Positions 12,774 through 22,998 of a stretch of DNA of 64,000 nucleotides are shown piece by piece (the first letter of the stretch is position 1; each line of letters begins with the position of its first letter). The DNA is from Helianthus annuus (Eukaryota > Streptophyta > Magnoliopsida > Asterales > Asteraceae), in contig NC_035435.2 of the NCBI RefSeq assembly GCF_002127325.2, forward strand, positions 15,540,002 to 15,604,001, read 5' to 3'. Below the pieces are notes generated by a model that worked only from the letters and a program-made list of their open reading frames with translations, was not told the DNA's origin and did no database searches. Made by a program: the position numbers and the translations under genes.

Positions 12774-12947
12774 GAGTAAATTACTTTTTGAGTCTCTGTG
12801 TTTTATGGGTTTCAATCACTTGAGTCCAAAATCAAAAAGTTTAACGACCTGAGTCCCTATAAGCATTTTCTTTAACTATTTGAGTCCAAATTTCTAACAC
12901 TATTAGAATTTTTTGGTTAAGTATTATTAAATGACCAAAATACCCCT
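12774..12947. repeat. Left terminal inverted repeat of the Mutator-like element
   Basis: Starts GAGTAAATTACTTTTTGAGT and pairs with 14476-14649. Outer edge adjoins the 9 bp duplication. Confidence 0.88.
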
Positions 12948-13690
12948 ATATTTAATAAATAAAAAAAACTCACTTTCTTCACCCTTATCTCCCTAGCCTT
13001 TCTTTCTCTCTCTTCCACTTCTTCACAATCAAACTCACTTCCCACATCTCTCAGCCAATTGATCGATTCCCTCACTTCCCACATCTCCCTCTACAATTCC
13101 CACTTACTAATTTCACCATCTTCTTGACAATCAAACCCTAACCCTAGATCTTCAATTCTCAAATGGTTCGCATCACTCACGCCTCCACAACGGCAATCCC
13201 ACCTCACAATCGTTGATCAATCGTTCACACAACTGTTAATTTAATTGCAACTCAAGCTCAAACACAATGGCCATGGCTTGTTTATTATTCTTCCTGATAT
13301 ACCCTCATCAAACCCTAACATCCCCAGCTTCTTCTGTTTCCGGAAATCTCATGGGTTATTGACCAGAGTTAGTTTGGGTTCGGACCCAGAGAAGCGGATC
13401 TGTGAAAGCTTACAGCTTTTCGATTCGAAAGAAGGTGAGAATTTTGGTCATTTTGGTAATTTGGTAATTTGGGTACAGGTTGTTGTGGTTGTTTGGATTC
13501 TATTACAGTTATTTGTGAGTTTGCTGAAAATGTGGATGCTTTTGTTGAAATTATGGATGGGGTGTCAAATGGGGAGTTTTTGAGGGGTGAAGAGGGGGTG
13601 TTGATGGGGTCAGTGGATTGAATCTGAAAATTTGGGGCTTGTGTTTGGAGATTAAATCTTGATTCTTGAATACAAGCTTTAGATACTTCT

Positions 13691-13897
13691 TTGAATTCTG
13701 TACAAGCATTGGGTAAGGGTTTTAATGTTAATTTTGATACGAATTCTTGCCTGTTCAAAGGGGAAGTGATAGATGCTCTTCGGCAAGAAGCTGAGGATCA
13801 AGCGGCCTATGTCATGGAGAAAGTTTATGAAACTGAACATGAAGTTAGGTCGCTCAAAACAATGACCCAAAGAATGGTACTCACACATGAAGAGATG
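13691..13897 (+). pseudogene. Captured exon resembling the SCD2 coiled-coil protein
   Basis: The reading frame gives RQEAEDQAAYVMEKVYETE then RSLKTMTQRMVLTHEEM. This resembles, from memory, a conserved block of the plant coiled-coil protein SCD2 (stomatal cytokinesis defective 2), in which a similar TMTQRM-EEM stretch occurs. After EEM the sequence reads ATG-GTATCT, a plausible splice donor. A T-rich stretch and TTATATTAG acceptor-like sequence follow (to about 13989), so genomic DNA including intron was captured. Upstream sequence (13240-13690) has no single open frame and I cannot assign it. Not a functional gene. Confidence 0.5.
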
Positions 13898-14289
13898 GTA
13901 TCTACTACCATGAGATTACCCATTCTACTTGTTTTTTTTTTTTTTTTTTTTTTGTTGTTGTAATTAACTATTGCATTTGTTATATTAGATATAAAAACTG
14001 AAGTATGTCAAGCACGTGATTTGAATAATCATACTTGTAATATACCTTGTTGTTCTCTTGGGTTTCAACCAACATTGGTCAAGTTATACAATTGGGTTTC
14101 GAAAAACGTCGGAAGTGAAACACCATTGTTTGGTTATGAAGATGATAGTGAGGTTGTTATGGAAATTGGAATTTGAGTTGAATATGGTTGAAAAGATGTA
14201 TGGGTTTGTTGATCTATTTGGTGAAGATGATGATATGGTTGAAAAGATGTATGGGTTTGTTGATCTATTTGGGTTTGAATATGATCTAT

Positions 14290-14433
<144 letters not shown>

Positions 14434-14475
14434 TATTCTTTTTCTTTTTGAATCCCTGTGTTTTATGTGTTTCAT

Positions 14476-14649
14476 AGGGGTAATTTGGTCATTTACCAGA
14501 ACTTAACAATAAAATTCTAACTAGGTTAGAAATTTGGACTCAAATGGTTAAAGAAAATGCTTATGGGGACTCAGGTCGTTAAACTTTTTGCTTTTGGACT
14601 CAACTAGTTAAAACCCATAAAACACAGGGACTCAAAAAGTAATTTACCC
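14476..14649. repeat. Right terminal inverted repeat of the Mutator-like element
   Basis: Ends CTCAAAAAGTAATTTACCC, the inverse of the left end, followed by the second TTAAGTTTT. Confidence 0.88.
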
Positions 14650-14695
14650 TTAAGTTTTTTTTTTCCAAATTACAAACTGATATTTTAGGACTTTT

Positions 14696-14870
14696 GATCA
14701 GAACGATGATACGAGTCTATTGATGTAAAATTTATCTCTAAACGGTGCTCCAAACGACTAGATTTTTGTTAATTGGAAGTTTAAACAACCGAATTGAAAC
14801 ACTGTTTTCGTCGTTTGAAGCACCATTTCCAGATAAGTTTTACATCAATCGACTAGTATCCTCGTTGATT
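14696..14870. repeat. Fold-back (inverted repeat) sequence
   Basis: Arms 14696-14758 and 14810-14870 are imperfect inverse copies (shared core ATTGATGTAAAA.TTATCT and GGTGCT.CAAACG) around a roughly 50 bp loop. Possibly a small MITE; no terminal duplication identified. Confidence 0.6.
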
Positions 14871-15660
14871 CACCGGTAAAGATTCACAACATTTTCAAGA
14901 ATCTTTGTAAGCCGTTCGAATACGTCCATGTCTTCGTTAGACGTGGACATTCTAAATCAAAAAAATTATATATCAGTTATGGTATACTTCAATTAAAAAA
15001 ACAATACATAAAAAATGCAAACTTATTATGAAGTTGCTACAAAGAGGCTTGAACACATCAATGTAACCGTTGTCTTTTTTGATGCCAGGTTGGTTACAAT
15101 AACCATAATAACAACTGATTAAGCAGATCGTTAACCTGAATCTAAATAAGAAAGTACAACAAAAAAAATATCTAGAAAAAAGGAGTCATTGGATTTAAAC
15201 CTAACTTAAAAGCGCATCACAAAGAAGCATTTTTTTCTCATAAATCTAGTTTTCATTAGTTGCTTGTATTAAGTCTTCTCAACTTTGCAAAACAAGATTT
15301 TAAACATCATAGCCTATTCAAAATTTAAACACCAAACTAATGTACGACAACCAAAACCCAAGCGGGATATGGCTGCAACGAAGATTGCCAAGCCAAATGA
15401 CGTGTACCATCATACCCATTATACACGTTCATCGCCAGACCTCTCAAATGAGCATAAAGCCATCATCGAGACTCAAATTTTCATACCATTAAATACCAAA
15501 AAGTTGTACAACTTCTCAACAACACAAAGCAACAATTTGTTGCAAGCAAGACACCCCAAAAACCAAAAACAACTTAAATACCCAAATTTTGCACAACCCA
15601 CAAATGCAAAGGTACAATTACTACATCCTCAAAACACAACCAAAGTCGGGCGTCCAAAAA
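14871..15660. other. Intergenic sequence left of element A
   Basis: No gene or RNA recognised. The open frame near 15285-15665 lacks any domain and runs into the LTR, so I do not call it. The last bases, AAAAA (15656-15660), are the target duplication of element A. Confidence 0.5.
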
Positions 15661-15929
15661 TGTAACAACTATCATTAAAATTAGTAATTAGAATAATAAT
15701 TAGTCAATAAGGAAACCTTAATTGAGACACCCAAGTAATTCCGCACTAACCCTAAAATTTCCAGAATAATCGGAATCAGGATCAGGGCCCCTAAAACTCA
15801 GGGGGGGGGGGTTAAACCCTAATTGATATTTATCAATTTAAATTGCTGTCACAAGTAAAATTCGAATTTCTGTTGAGTCACCTAAGCTAGTCCCGAACTC
15901 AGCTAGTCTAAGGAAATAGACTGCACCCT

Positions 15930-16015
15930 TTACGGACCGTAAGGGTTATGGCTTACGGACCGTAAGCCTGACCACTCCCTTTACGGACCGTAAGGGATAA
16001 CGTATACGGTCCGTA
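15930..16015 (+). promoter_or_regulatory. Cluster of four TTACGGACCGTAA palindromes upstream of the TATA box
   Basis: TTACGG-A-CCGTAA at 15930-15942, 15953-15965 and 15981-15993, and TACGG-T-CCGTA at 16005-16015. Copies are spaced about 23-28 bp. The TATA box lies 19 bp further on. The cluster is unchanged in the 3' LTR (34746-34831). Function unknown; binding sites for a dimeric factor are one possibility. Confidence 0.7.
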
Positions 16016-16033
16016 AGAGAGTCCAAAATTTCA

Positions 16034-16043
16034 CTATAAATAG
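16034..16043 (+). promoter_or_regulatory. TATA box of element A LTR
   Basis: CTATAAATAG, a strong plant TATA match. Transcription would start about 30 bp downstream, marking the U3/R border. Confidence 0.75.
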
Positions 16044-17119
16044 CCGACCTTGGCATTCGACTGTTGGTGTTAAAACGTCGATCAAATTCGTTCTGTACAT
16101 CGATAGTAGGCTGTTATATCACAAATTAAACACACATTGTTCACGAGGTACTGCCGCGGAACAGGGTAATTACTCGATCGCTATTACGATTCATTTTCCG
16201 AGATCAATATATCCAAAGAATGTTTAAGTGCTGCCCACATTAGGGTGATACTTTGTCGTTTGTCATTAATTCGATAAATGAGTTTAAGTATCACACTTTG
16301 TCGTTCATTGTGAGAATTTGATCTCGTGAGTTATCGTAACTGCTGTATTGATCACTAACCCTGTTTTGTGTGCATTATTGTTGAAATTAGGTTAACGAAG
16401 CTAAAATCCTATTATGTCCGTGTTAAATCTACAATGTGAGTTATTCTTCTTTTATAAACTCTTTTCTCACAGTTTGTGAGTTGTTAACTGTTTTACAATA
16501 CTCCAAATTATTTTCAGAATTATAACTTACAGTGATTAAGTTTATGTAATCACCAAATTACAGCCGGTATGTGGGGTATTGTGCACATTGCTTGATAATC
16601 TTCACCATTGGGGCAGCCATTGGGTGATATGACCATAATCACAGACACCATTGGACAGGTGGGCCAATGGGTCGAGTGGTAAAGTACTGTGGGTAATTGG
16701 TTGATATCAGAAACATTGTAAAAGATCTTAACACTGTGAATTATAACAAATGTGTCATTTTCTAGCAACTAGAATAATTCACTCAGTATTTCCCTGCTGA
16801 CAAAATTTTTTTTTTTAAACATGTTTCAGGTAATCTGCTGTAATTCAGGAAAAATGCAGGGGAAGCATTTCAAGCTTAAGATAGTGGCTCAATATAAAAT
16901 AAAGAAATGTGTTTTATTAGTAAAATCTTGTTATTGTAAATTATCGGGGTTTCATCCCGAATTTGTGAAATAAAATAATCAGGAAAAGTTTTTAGCTTAA
17001 ACGATCCTGTAAAGAAAATCTCCGCTGCTAAACTCACAATAAACAAAGTACCGCAGGATTTCTGTCCCGCGGCTCCTGGAACGGGTCAAACCGGGCCGGG
17101 GGCCGTGACAGAAACAAGG

Positions 17120-17133
17120 TGGTATCAGAGCCA
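17120..17133 (+). other. Primer binding site of element A (initiator Met tRNA)
   Basis: TGGTATCAGAGCCA, complementary to the 3' end of plant initiator methionine tRNA, nine bases after the LTR end. Confidence 0.93.
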
Positions 17134-17239
17134 CTAAGTTAAGCTAATTAAGTATTTAAAAGATACTTAATTTTTCCTGATTACTATTACGTGATTATGT
17201 GTTTATGTGCTTTTAAACTGATTATTTGTTAATTACAGT

Positions 17240-17563
17240 ATGGGTAAGCAAAAGTTACAAGATATCTATCTTAAACTAGATAGGTCAGTCTACGAAGAAG
17301 GAAGTTCATCTAAAACTAAAATTTCAAAGCTCCCTACAATTCCTGAAGAAGGAATATTTGTGCAAAAAGCGAATTATGAATATCCGCTTTCTCCTAGAAA
17401 AAGAAATATGATTATTAAGAAAAGTAAGGAGCAAATTAGAGAAAAGAAGATTAAAAAGGAAACCCAGGAATTAATTAATAAATCACATTGGGAAGATAAA
17501 CTTGATGAAAAATGGGCAAATTTATATATGCTAGCCACTGTGACAGAACATGCCAATCTCTAG
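17240..17563 (+). CDS. Element A leader ORF 1 (107 residues, unknown)
   Basis: First open frame after the PBS. Short, very basic and Lys-rich (KKSKEQIREKKIKKE), no recognised domain, no membrane segment. It lies between PBS and gag, where most plant gypsy elements have only untranslated leader. It has its own ATG and stop, in a different frame from gag. It could be a remnant of a longer accessory reading frame. Coding status unproven. Confidence 0.45.
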   Translation: MGKQKLQDIYLKLDRSVYEEGSSSKTKISKLPTIPEEGIFVQKANYEYPLSPRKRNMIIKKSKEQIREKKIKKETQELINKSHWEDKLDEKWANLYMLATVTEHANL

Positions 17564-17718
17564 ATGCCCTAAATCTAGCAAACAGCACTTCCCAATAAGT
17601 AAATAAATAAAACTGAGTGAAATAAATCTGAATGTGTTTCCCTGTATTTTGTACAAATAGTGTGCAATAAAACTTCCATGTTTATTTGTTAAACTTTGTT
17701 CCAAAGATTTAACTTAAT

Positions 17719-18549
17719 ATGTTTGTGCATTTTGCATATATGCTACACAGCATGAACGAGATATCTGAAGCTTTTCAGAACCTCAATCTTTACCCGGTGA
17801 ATATAGAAGTTTCTCATGAATTTACTGGATATTTTGCTGATGTGGACCAACCTGTAAAATTTCCTACTCCACCATTGACCAAACCAAAAAGAAAGAAAAA
17901 GAAAAATTATGTGTGGGGAAGCCGTATACGTAGGAAAAAGCCAGTTACAAAACCTCCTAGAATTAACAACCCTTTAGGAAAAGGAAAGGCAATTGTAATC
18001 CAGGAAAACCCTAATCAGCAAGAAAGGGAAAATGAAGCCAAGAGAGATTCTAGGCAAATGGAGAAACAGTTTGAGGAATATTCTCAAGAGATAGAAACAG
18101 AAATAGGGCAAGGTTCTAGACCAACTCAGGTAGAAATTGGGGAGAGTTCCAACCAAAACCAAAGGTTAACTTTTCAGGAGCAGATAGATATTCTATTGGC
18201 AAACTGTGATACTATTCAGCCTGTCAATACGAATATTTTTACCTATCCTATTGAAAATCCACTTCCTATGAACTCTGGACCAGCAATCCCAGATCCAATA
18301 GTACACTTCCAACCTGTAGAAATGGAGGAATGGTGGACAAATGATTGGCAATTCCAAAATATTGTCAACGACCCTTATTCCTTTCTTCCACAATTCGATC
18401 CAGAACCCCTACCTAATCCACCAATGAGCAATGAGAATCTGGCTGAACTTCGCCATTTCGGTGAAGAATTGATGGATGCAGGGAATAGAATTAGGGAGAT
18501 AGGGGGACAGATTGCCTGGAAGTATGACGAAAGGGAACTTCGTTTTTAG
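17719..18549 (+). CDS. Element A leader ORF 2 (276 residues, unknown accessory protein)
   Basis: Open frame of 276 residues before gag. The N-terminus is mixed, followed by a strongly basic patch (KPKRKKKKNYVWGSRIRRKK, about residues 54-73) that could serve nuclear import or RNA binding. Then come a Gln/Glu-rich stretch, a Pro-rich region with aromatic clusters (MEEWWTNDWQFQN), and a helix-forming C-terminus (ELRHFGEELMDAGNRIREIG). No catalytic motif seen. The later ATG in MNEISEAF may be the true start. Compare the 404-residue pre-gag ORF of element D (61997-63211): similarly Pro-rich, basic, with a helical end and the same location. Function unknown. Confidence 0.55.
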   Translation: MFVHFAYMLHSMNEISEAFQNLNLYPVNIEVSHEFTGYFADVDQPVKFPTPPLTKPKRKKKKNYVWGSRIRRKKPVTKPPRINNPLGKGKAIVIQENPNQQERENEAKRDSRQMEKQFEEYSQEIETEIGQGSRPTQVEIGESSNQNQRLTFQEQIDILLANCDTIQPVNTNIFTYPIENPLPMNSGPAIPDPIVHFQPVEMEEWWTNDWQFQNIVNDPYSFLPQFDPEPLPNPPMSNENLAELRHFGEELMDAGNRIREIGGQIAWKYDERELRF

Positions 18550-18783
18550 GATATCAAGTAACGAGAGATAAGAAGATGATAAAACTATCGTTGTGTAATA
18601 GTAAAAGAAAATAGTTGTAACATAACGAATAAAACATTGTAAAATATCGGTGTGTATTAATGCATACTATACTGATATAAAATGGAATCGAGAAATCGAT
18701 AGTTTTGACTTTATGTGTTATGAATTGTCTGATTATTTGTATAAATTGCTAATTACTAATTACTCATAATAAATTATTATCAG

Positions 18784-20223
18784 ATGGCAAATAATAATAA
18801 CGAACCAGTAAATGAAGTTAATCAGTCAGAGCATCACCCAGAAGATCAATATATGACCAAACAAGATATTGAAAATATTGTTGCTCAAGGGATAGCCAAC
18901 GCAATTCCAATATTCGTTGCTGCTATAAAAAGTCCAAACGAGCCGCAACATATCATTCCTAGTAAACATACTATTGAGGATAATTTCAGTAATAGTATAA
19001 ACGGAGGCAATGATCATATTAATCATGATAATGAATCTCAGCACACGCCGCGCCCTAAGAAGCGAAAAGCTGCAACACCTGGTTGCACTTTCAAAGAATT
19101 CCTTGCTTGTAAACCCGCTGAATTTGCAGGCAACGAAGGAGCAACTGCAACACTGCGATGGTTAGAGAAAACCGAAGCAGTGATTGCAATAAGTAAATGT
19201 GCTGAAGAAGATCAAGTCATGTATGCCTCAAATTTGTTTAAAGAAGGAGCACTAGAATGGTGGAACACAGTACTGCAAGCAAAAGGAAGACGGGTGGCTT
19301 ATGCTATGACTTGGGAAGAATTTAAAAATCTTGTTGAAAGAAAATTCTGTCCTGAATATGAGAAGGAACAAATGGCAAACAAGTTCCTAAATCATCGAAT
19401 GACAGGGGTAGATTGTCGTGGTTATACTTCGACATTCTTCGAATATGCGAGAGTGGTACCTAACCTGGCTTCGCCAGAATAGGTACTCATTTCCCGATAT
19501 ATTTGGGGATTAATTAGCGAAATTCGCAATATCGTTAAGGCTGCGAGACCTCGTACTATTGACGATGCAGTAGAATTAGCTAACACCCTAACCGACGAAT
19601 TGATACGCACAAGAGATGAAGATAGGAAGAAAGACTTGGCTCAAAAGATTACCCAAGGATTTAGGGTGGGTAATAGTAGTAATTTCAAGAAAAGAGGAGC
19701 AAGACAATCTTCCATCCCGCCATTTTGTAGAAATTGCAAAAGAAAACATTTCGGAAAATGCAATGCAATTTGTAATTTCTGCAAATCTGTAGGCCATAGT
19801 GAAGAAAACTGTAAGAAGAAAACTGTAATCTGTTTTCACTGTGGGGAAACAGGACATTACAAAACCGAATGCCCCAAACTGAACAAAATCACCGATAACA
19901 AGGGCAAACCAGTTGAAGGAACTGTTAAGAAAAATGCCAGAGCTTTCCAGCTAACTACTCAAGAAGCAGAGCTCATTCCGGATGTGATAGCCGGTACGTT
20001 TTTAGTTCACAACGTTTATGCAAAAGTATTATTTGACTCTGTTGCAAACCAAAGTTTTATAAATACTTCATTCTGTCAAGCTCTTAAGTTACCGTTGACT
20101 ACCGTTAGGCAGATTTTTACAGTCGAAACTGCAGATGGAATTCAGTGGAAATTAATCAGGTTTTGCAAAAAGTAGAAATAGAACTCTCAGGTCATAAATT
20201 TGTTGCAAACTTATTACCTATGA
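18784..20223 (+). pseudogene. Element A gag and protease (broken)
   Basis: Gag capsid domain (FKEFLACKPAEFAGNEG, ALEWWNTVLQAKGRR, TWEEFKNLVERKFCPEYEKE), then zinc knuckles CNFCKSVGHSEENC and CFHCGETGHYKTEC (both CX2CX4HX4C), then aspartic protease (AGTFLVHNVYAKVLFDS). Lesions: TAG at 19480-19482 within gag, the protease active-site triad reads DSV instead of DSG or DTG, and a frameshift lies near 20145-20160. The frame then continues to PM at 20223, where element B inserted. It resumes at 31375. Confidence 0.9.
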
Positions 20224-22910
20224 TGTCACACCCCAACCGATGGCGGAATCATCGGGGCGCGGCACTGAGCGAAACAGATTGTTCAGAAGTTTCCACAACA
20301 ACTATCATACAATTCAGTTATATAACACGTCCCATACCGTGTCCCAAATAATAACAAGTTATCATAGAAATCAACTAAACAATATGGGAACTGTTCCGAC
20401 AACTCAGATTCTTAATTATTACAGACCGAATTTAAATATTGTTTTAAGACTTCTAGACAGCTAACGGTAGATCTTACTGACTACAGGTGCCAGTACAAGA
20501 TCTACAGATAATTATGGCCCTGGAGCAGGTATGTGGACACTGTCCTAAGGTCACAGGCTCCTAGAAGCTTATTATTGCCTCGCTTCCCTAGCACGCTAGT
20601 AGCTTAAACACCTGTCACATACGTTAAAATAAAAGTCAATACATATAATGTAAAGGTGAGTACACAAGTTTGATATAGCATATAAAGTTCGAAAAGTTTA
20701 CGCATAACCAAGCACGTACACAAGGGCAAACGATGCATGTAAATTATCAACATGGGACCATCGATACCAACGACTTCGAGTTGACTGTCCGAGACAGTTC
20801 GCAATACATGATTACCACTGTAATCCATGCAAGTAATTGTCCTTAGCAACCCCCGTGTGAACGGGTGCTGAGTCCAAACTATAGTACTACGTTGCTAAAG
20901 CAGGCAGATAGCACTCCACGTGTAAACATAATAAACAGCAATCATTTAGACAAGTAATACATGCAAGTAGGTTAGCGTTCAAATAGTTTGTGTTGATGGT
21001 GAATTTGGTAGATTACGTATGTAACACCCAAAAGTGCTGAAAGCAAAAAGGGATCGAGTATACTCACAGTGGTTGGTTGTGGATTGAGAGGAGCACTGAG
21101 AATAGGTTAGCCTGGATGGTTCGATAACAATACAATGAGTAATGCGGGAAAAAGTAAGCAGTGGAAACTGGATCGGATAGACCATTCGATCGGACGGCTG
21201 TTCGATCGAGTGGGCTGTTCGATTGGGTTAAAGTCCGTTCGAACGTCCCGTTCGATCGGCCGGCTGGCTCGATCGGCTGGTTCTTTCAAGTGGATTGTTT
21301 CTTCCTTTGATGTGAAGGATGTGTTTGTGTATGATGGTTTGTATTTTTGAAGTTTTTGCAGCATTACCTTTCCAGTTGGCCGATCGAACGGGCTGTTCGA
21401 TCGGTTAGCCCAACCGATCGGTTAGCAGCTGAGGTTTGGCAAAGTGTCACTCGATCGGGTGGCATGCTCGATCGGGTGACATTCCAATGTTTCGAAAAGG
21501 TTAAGTGTTGAAGTATAGTATCTCATGATTCGATGAGTAATGTTTACAATCGAGTGGCTCGATCGATCGAACAGAACTCACTCAATACTACACCTTGTGA
21601 GTTTGTGGGCCTAAGTGCTAGTCGATCGATTAGCCTAGTCGATCGGCTGGCTTAGTCGTTCGGTTGGGCTGTTCGATCGAACAGCCTAGCCGTTCGGCCA
21701 GCTTCTCGATTCGGTTAACCTATCACTTAACACTTGGTTATTTCCCGTTACTTGGTGATGTTTTAGAGATAGTTTGATTACGAGTTGAACCATAGAACCT
21801 CAGCCTTTACTCGACTCACTGATTCGGCTGGAATCACCCAAGTCCGGTCAGTGGGCGTTTCAGGACCTAAGTCTAACGTTTAACCCGGAATCGGTAAATC
21901 TCTTGATAGGACCCGAAATGTTAAGATCTTTTGGTAGATTTTAGGTTATTCATGTGGAAATCGGTTAGATCTAAGCTATTCATGGTGGAATGATGTCAAA
22001 ACTTAGTGTTCTTGAAGAACACATGATGACATCACCCAAGAACACCTAGATCTTGGTGATTTCATGGATGAAATCCAAGTTTTTGAAAGATAGAAAGATG
22101 TAGAATCGATTAATGAACAAAAACGTACAAGGATTAGAGCGAAATACTTACCGGTTTGAGAGAAATCTGAGATTTGGTGAGAAGAAGAGGCTGGTCGGTC
22201 AGAGCTTTTCCAAAAGTGGAAAGCTTGACAAGGACAGCCCTATTTATAGGCTTCCAAAAGTGGAAAGGGTTGGCTGATCGAACAGCATCCCTGATCGAGC
22301 GGCTGCCCGATCGAACAGCCTGTTCGATCGGCTAGCCTGTTCGATCAGGTTGCCCTGTTCGATCGGCTTGCCTGGTTTTGAGTGTTTCGCGACGATTTTT
22401 GATATTTCGAGTTCGATAGTTGAGGAGTAGAGTAGGATAGAGTTTCTATTCAAATTACTTTCAGTCCCAACTACTATATCTAACATACAAGCATCCTTAC
22501 AACCTATTTTCAAAGTCGGTTTCGATTGAGTTTGATTATCCTTCGATTCTTGATTGATTTGATTGATTCACCACACCTTTAACATAAAGTAAGCATGCAC
22601 AAGTAACACGTAAGGCACACACACACGTATAAAAGCATTAAAATTATCCACACTTGAGTTCGATGATTGCTTTGATTAGCTTGATTATTGATTGACTAGC
22701 TTTATTGCATTGTTACTTCCTATCATTCACAGTCGGTCGTTGATTCACAGTTCGATTATCGGCCGATTAGTTTGATTATACAACACTTACTCCAAATAAT
22801 ATGAAAATCAAAATGAAACTAAAATGAAATTAATCTTTATTGATCTTTAATTCCAATAACAGTCAACTCTTGACTTTGACTTTGACTTTGGGAAAACACG
22901 GGGTGTTACA
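20224..22910 (-). repeat. 3' LTR of gypsy element B
   Basis: In element orientation it runs TGTAACACC...GTGTGACA. TATA at 22248-22241 (minus strand TATAAATA). TCGATCGA-type palindromes cluster upstream of the TATA (22275-22366) and within the presumed transcribed part (21185-21715). Confidence 0.95.
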
Positions 22911-22928
22911 GTCTCCCCTCCTTTTAGG
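22911..22928 (-). other. Polypurine tract of element B
   Basis: Minus strand TAAAAGGAGGGGAGAC next to the LTR's TGTAACACC. Confidence 0.85.
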
Positions 22929-22929
22929 G

Positions 22930-22946
22930 AATTTCGTCCCGAAATT
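22930..22946 (-). other. Hairpin between pol stop and polypurine tract (B)
   Basis: Minus strand AATTTCG-GGA-CGAAATT, a perfect 7 bp stem with GGA loop, matching the one in E1. Confidence 0.75.
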
Positions 22947-22998
22947 AGGCCGAGAACCGTACATCGCCGTGTGCTTTTACCGGTTTGATGCTTCAGAT

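Larger units (their letters stand above)
15661..17110 (+). repeat. 5' LTR of gypsy element A
   Basis: TGTAACAACT...CGTGACA. Carries a palindrome cluster (15930-16015) and TATA box (16034-16043). Followed after nine bases by the primer binding site. Confidence 0.93.

Noticed and set aside
15285..15665. 126-residue frame left of element A
   Set aside because: No domain, Asn/Lys-rich from AT-rich DNA, and its end lies in the LTR.
20604..21364. Small frames repeated at 29068-29828
   Set aside because: Identical because they lie in the two LTRs of B; no coding evidence.
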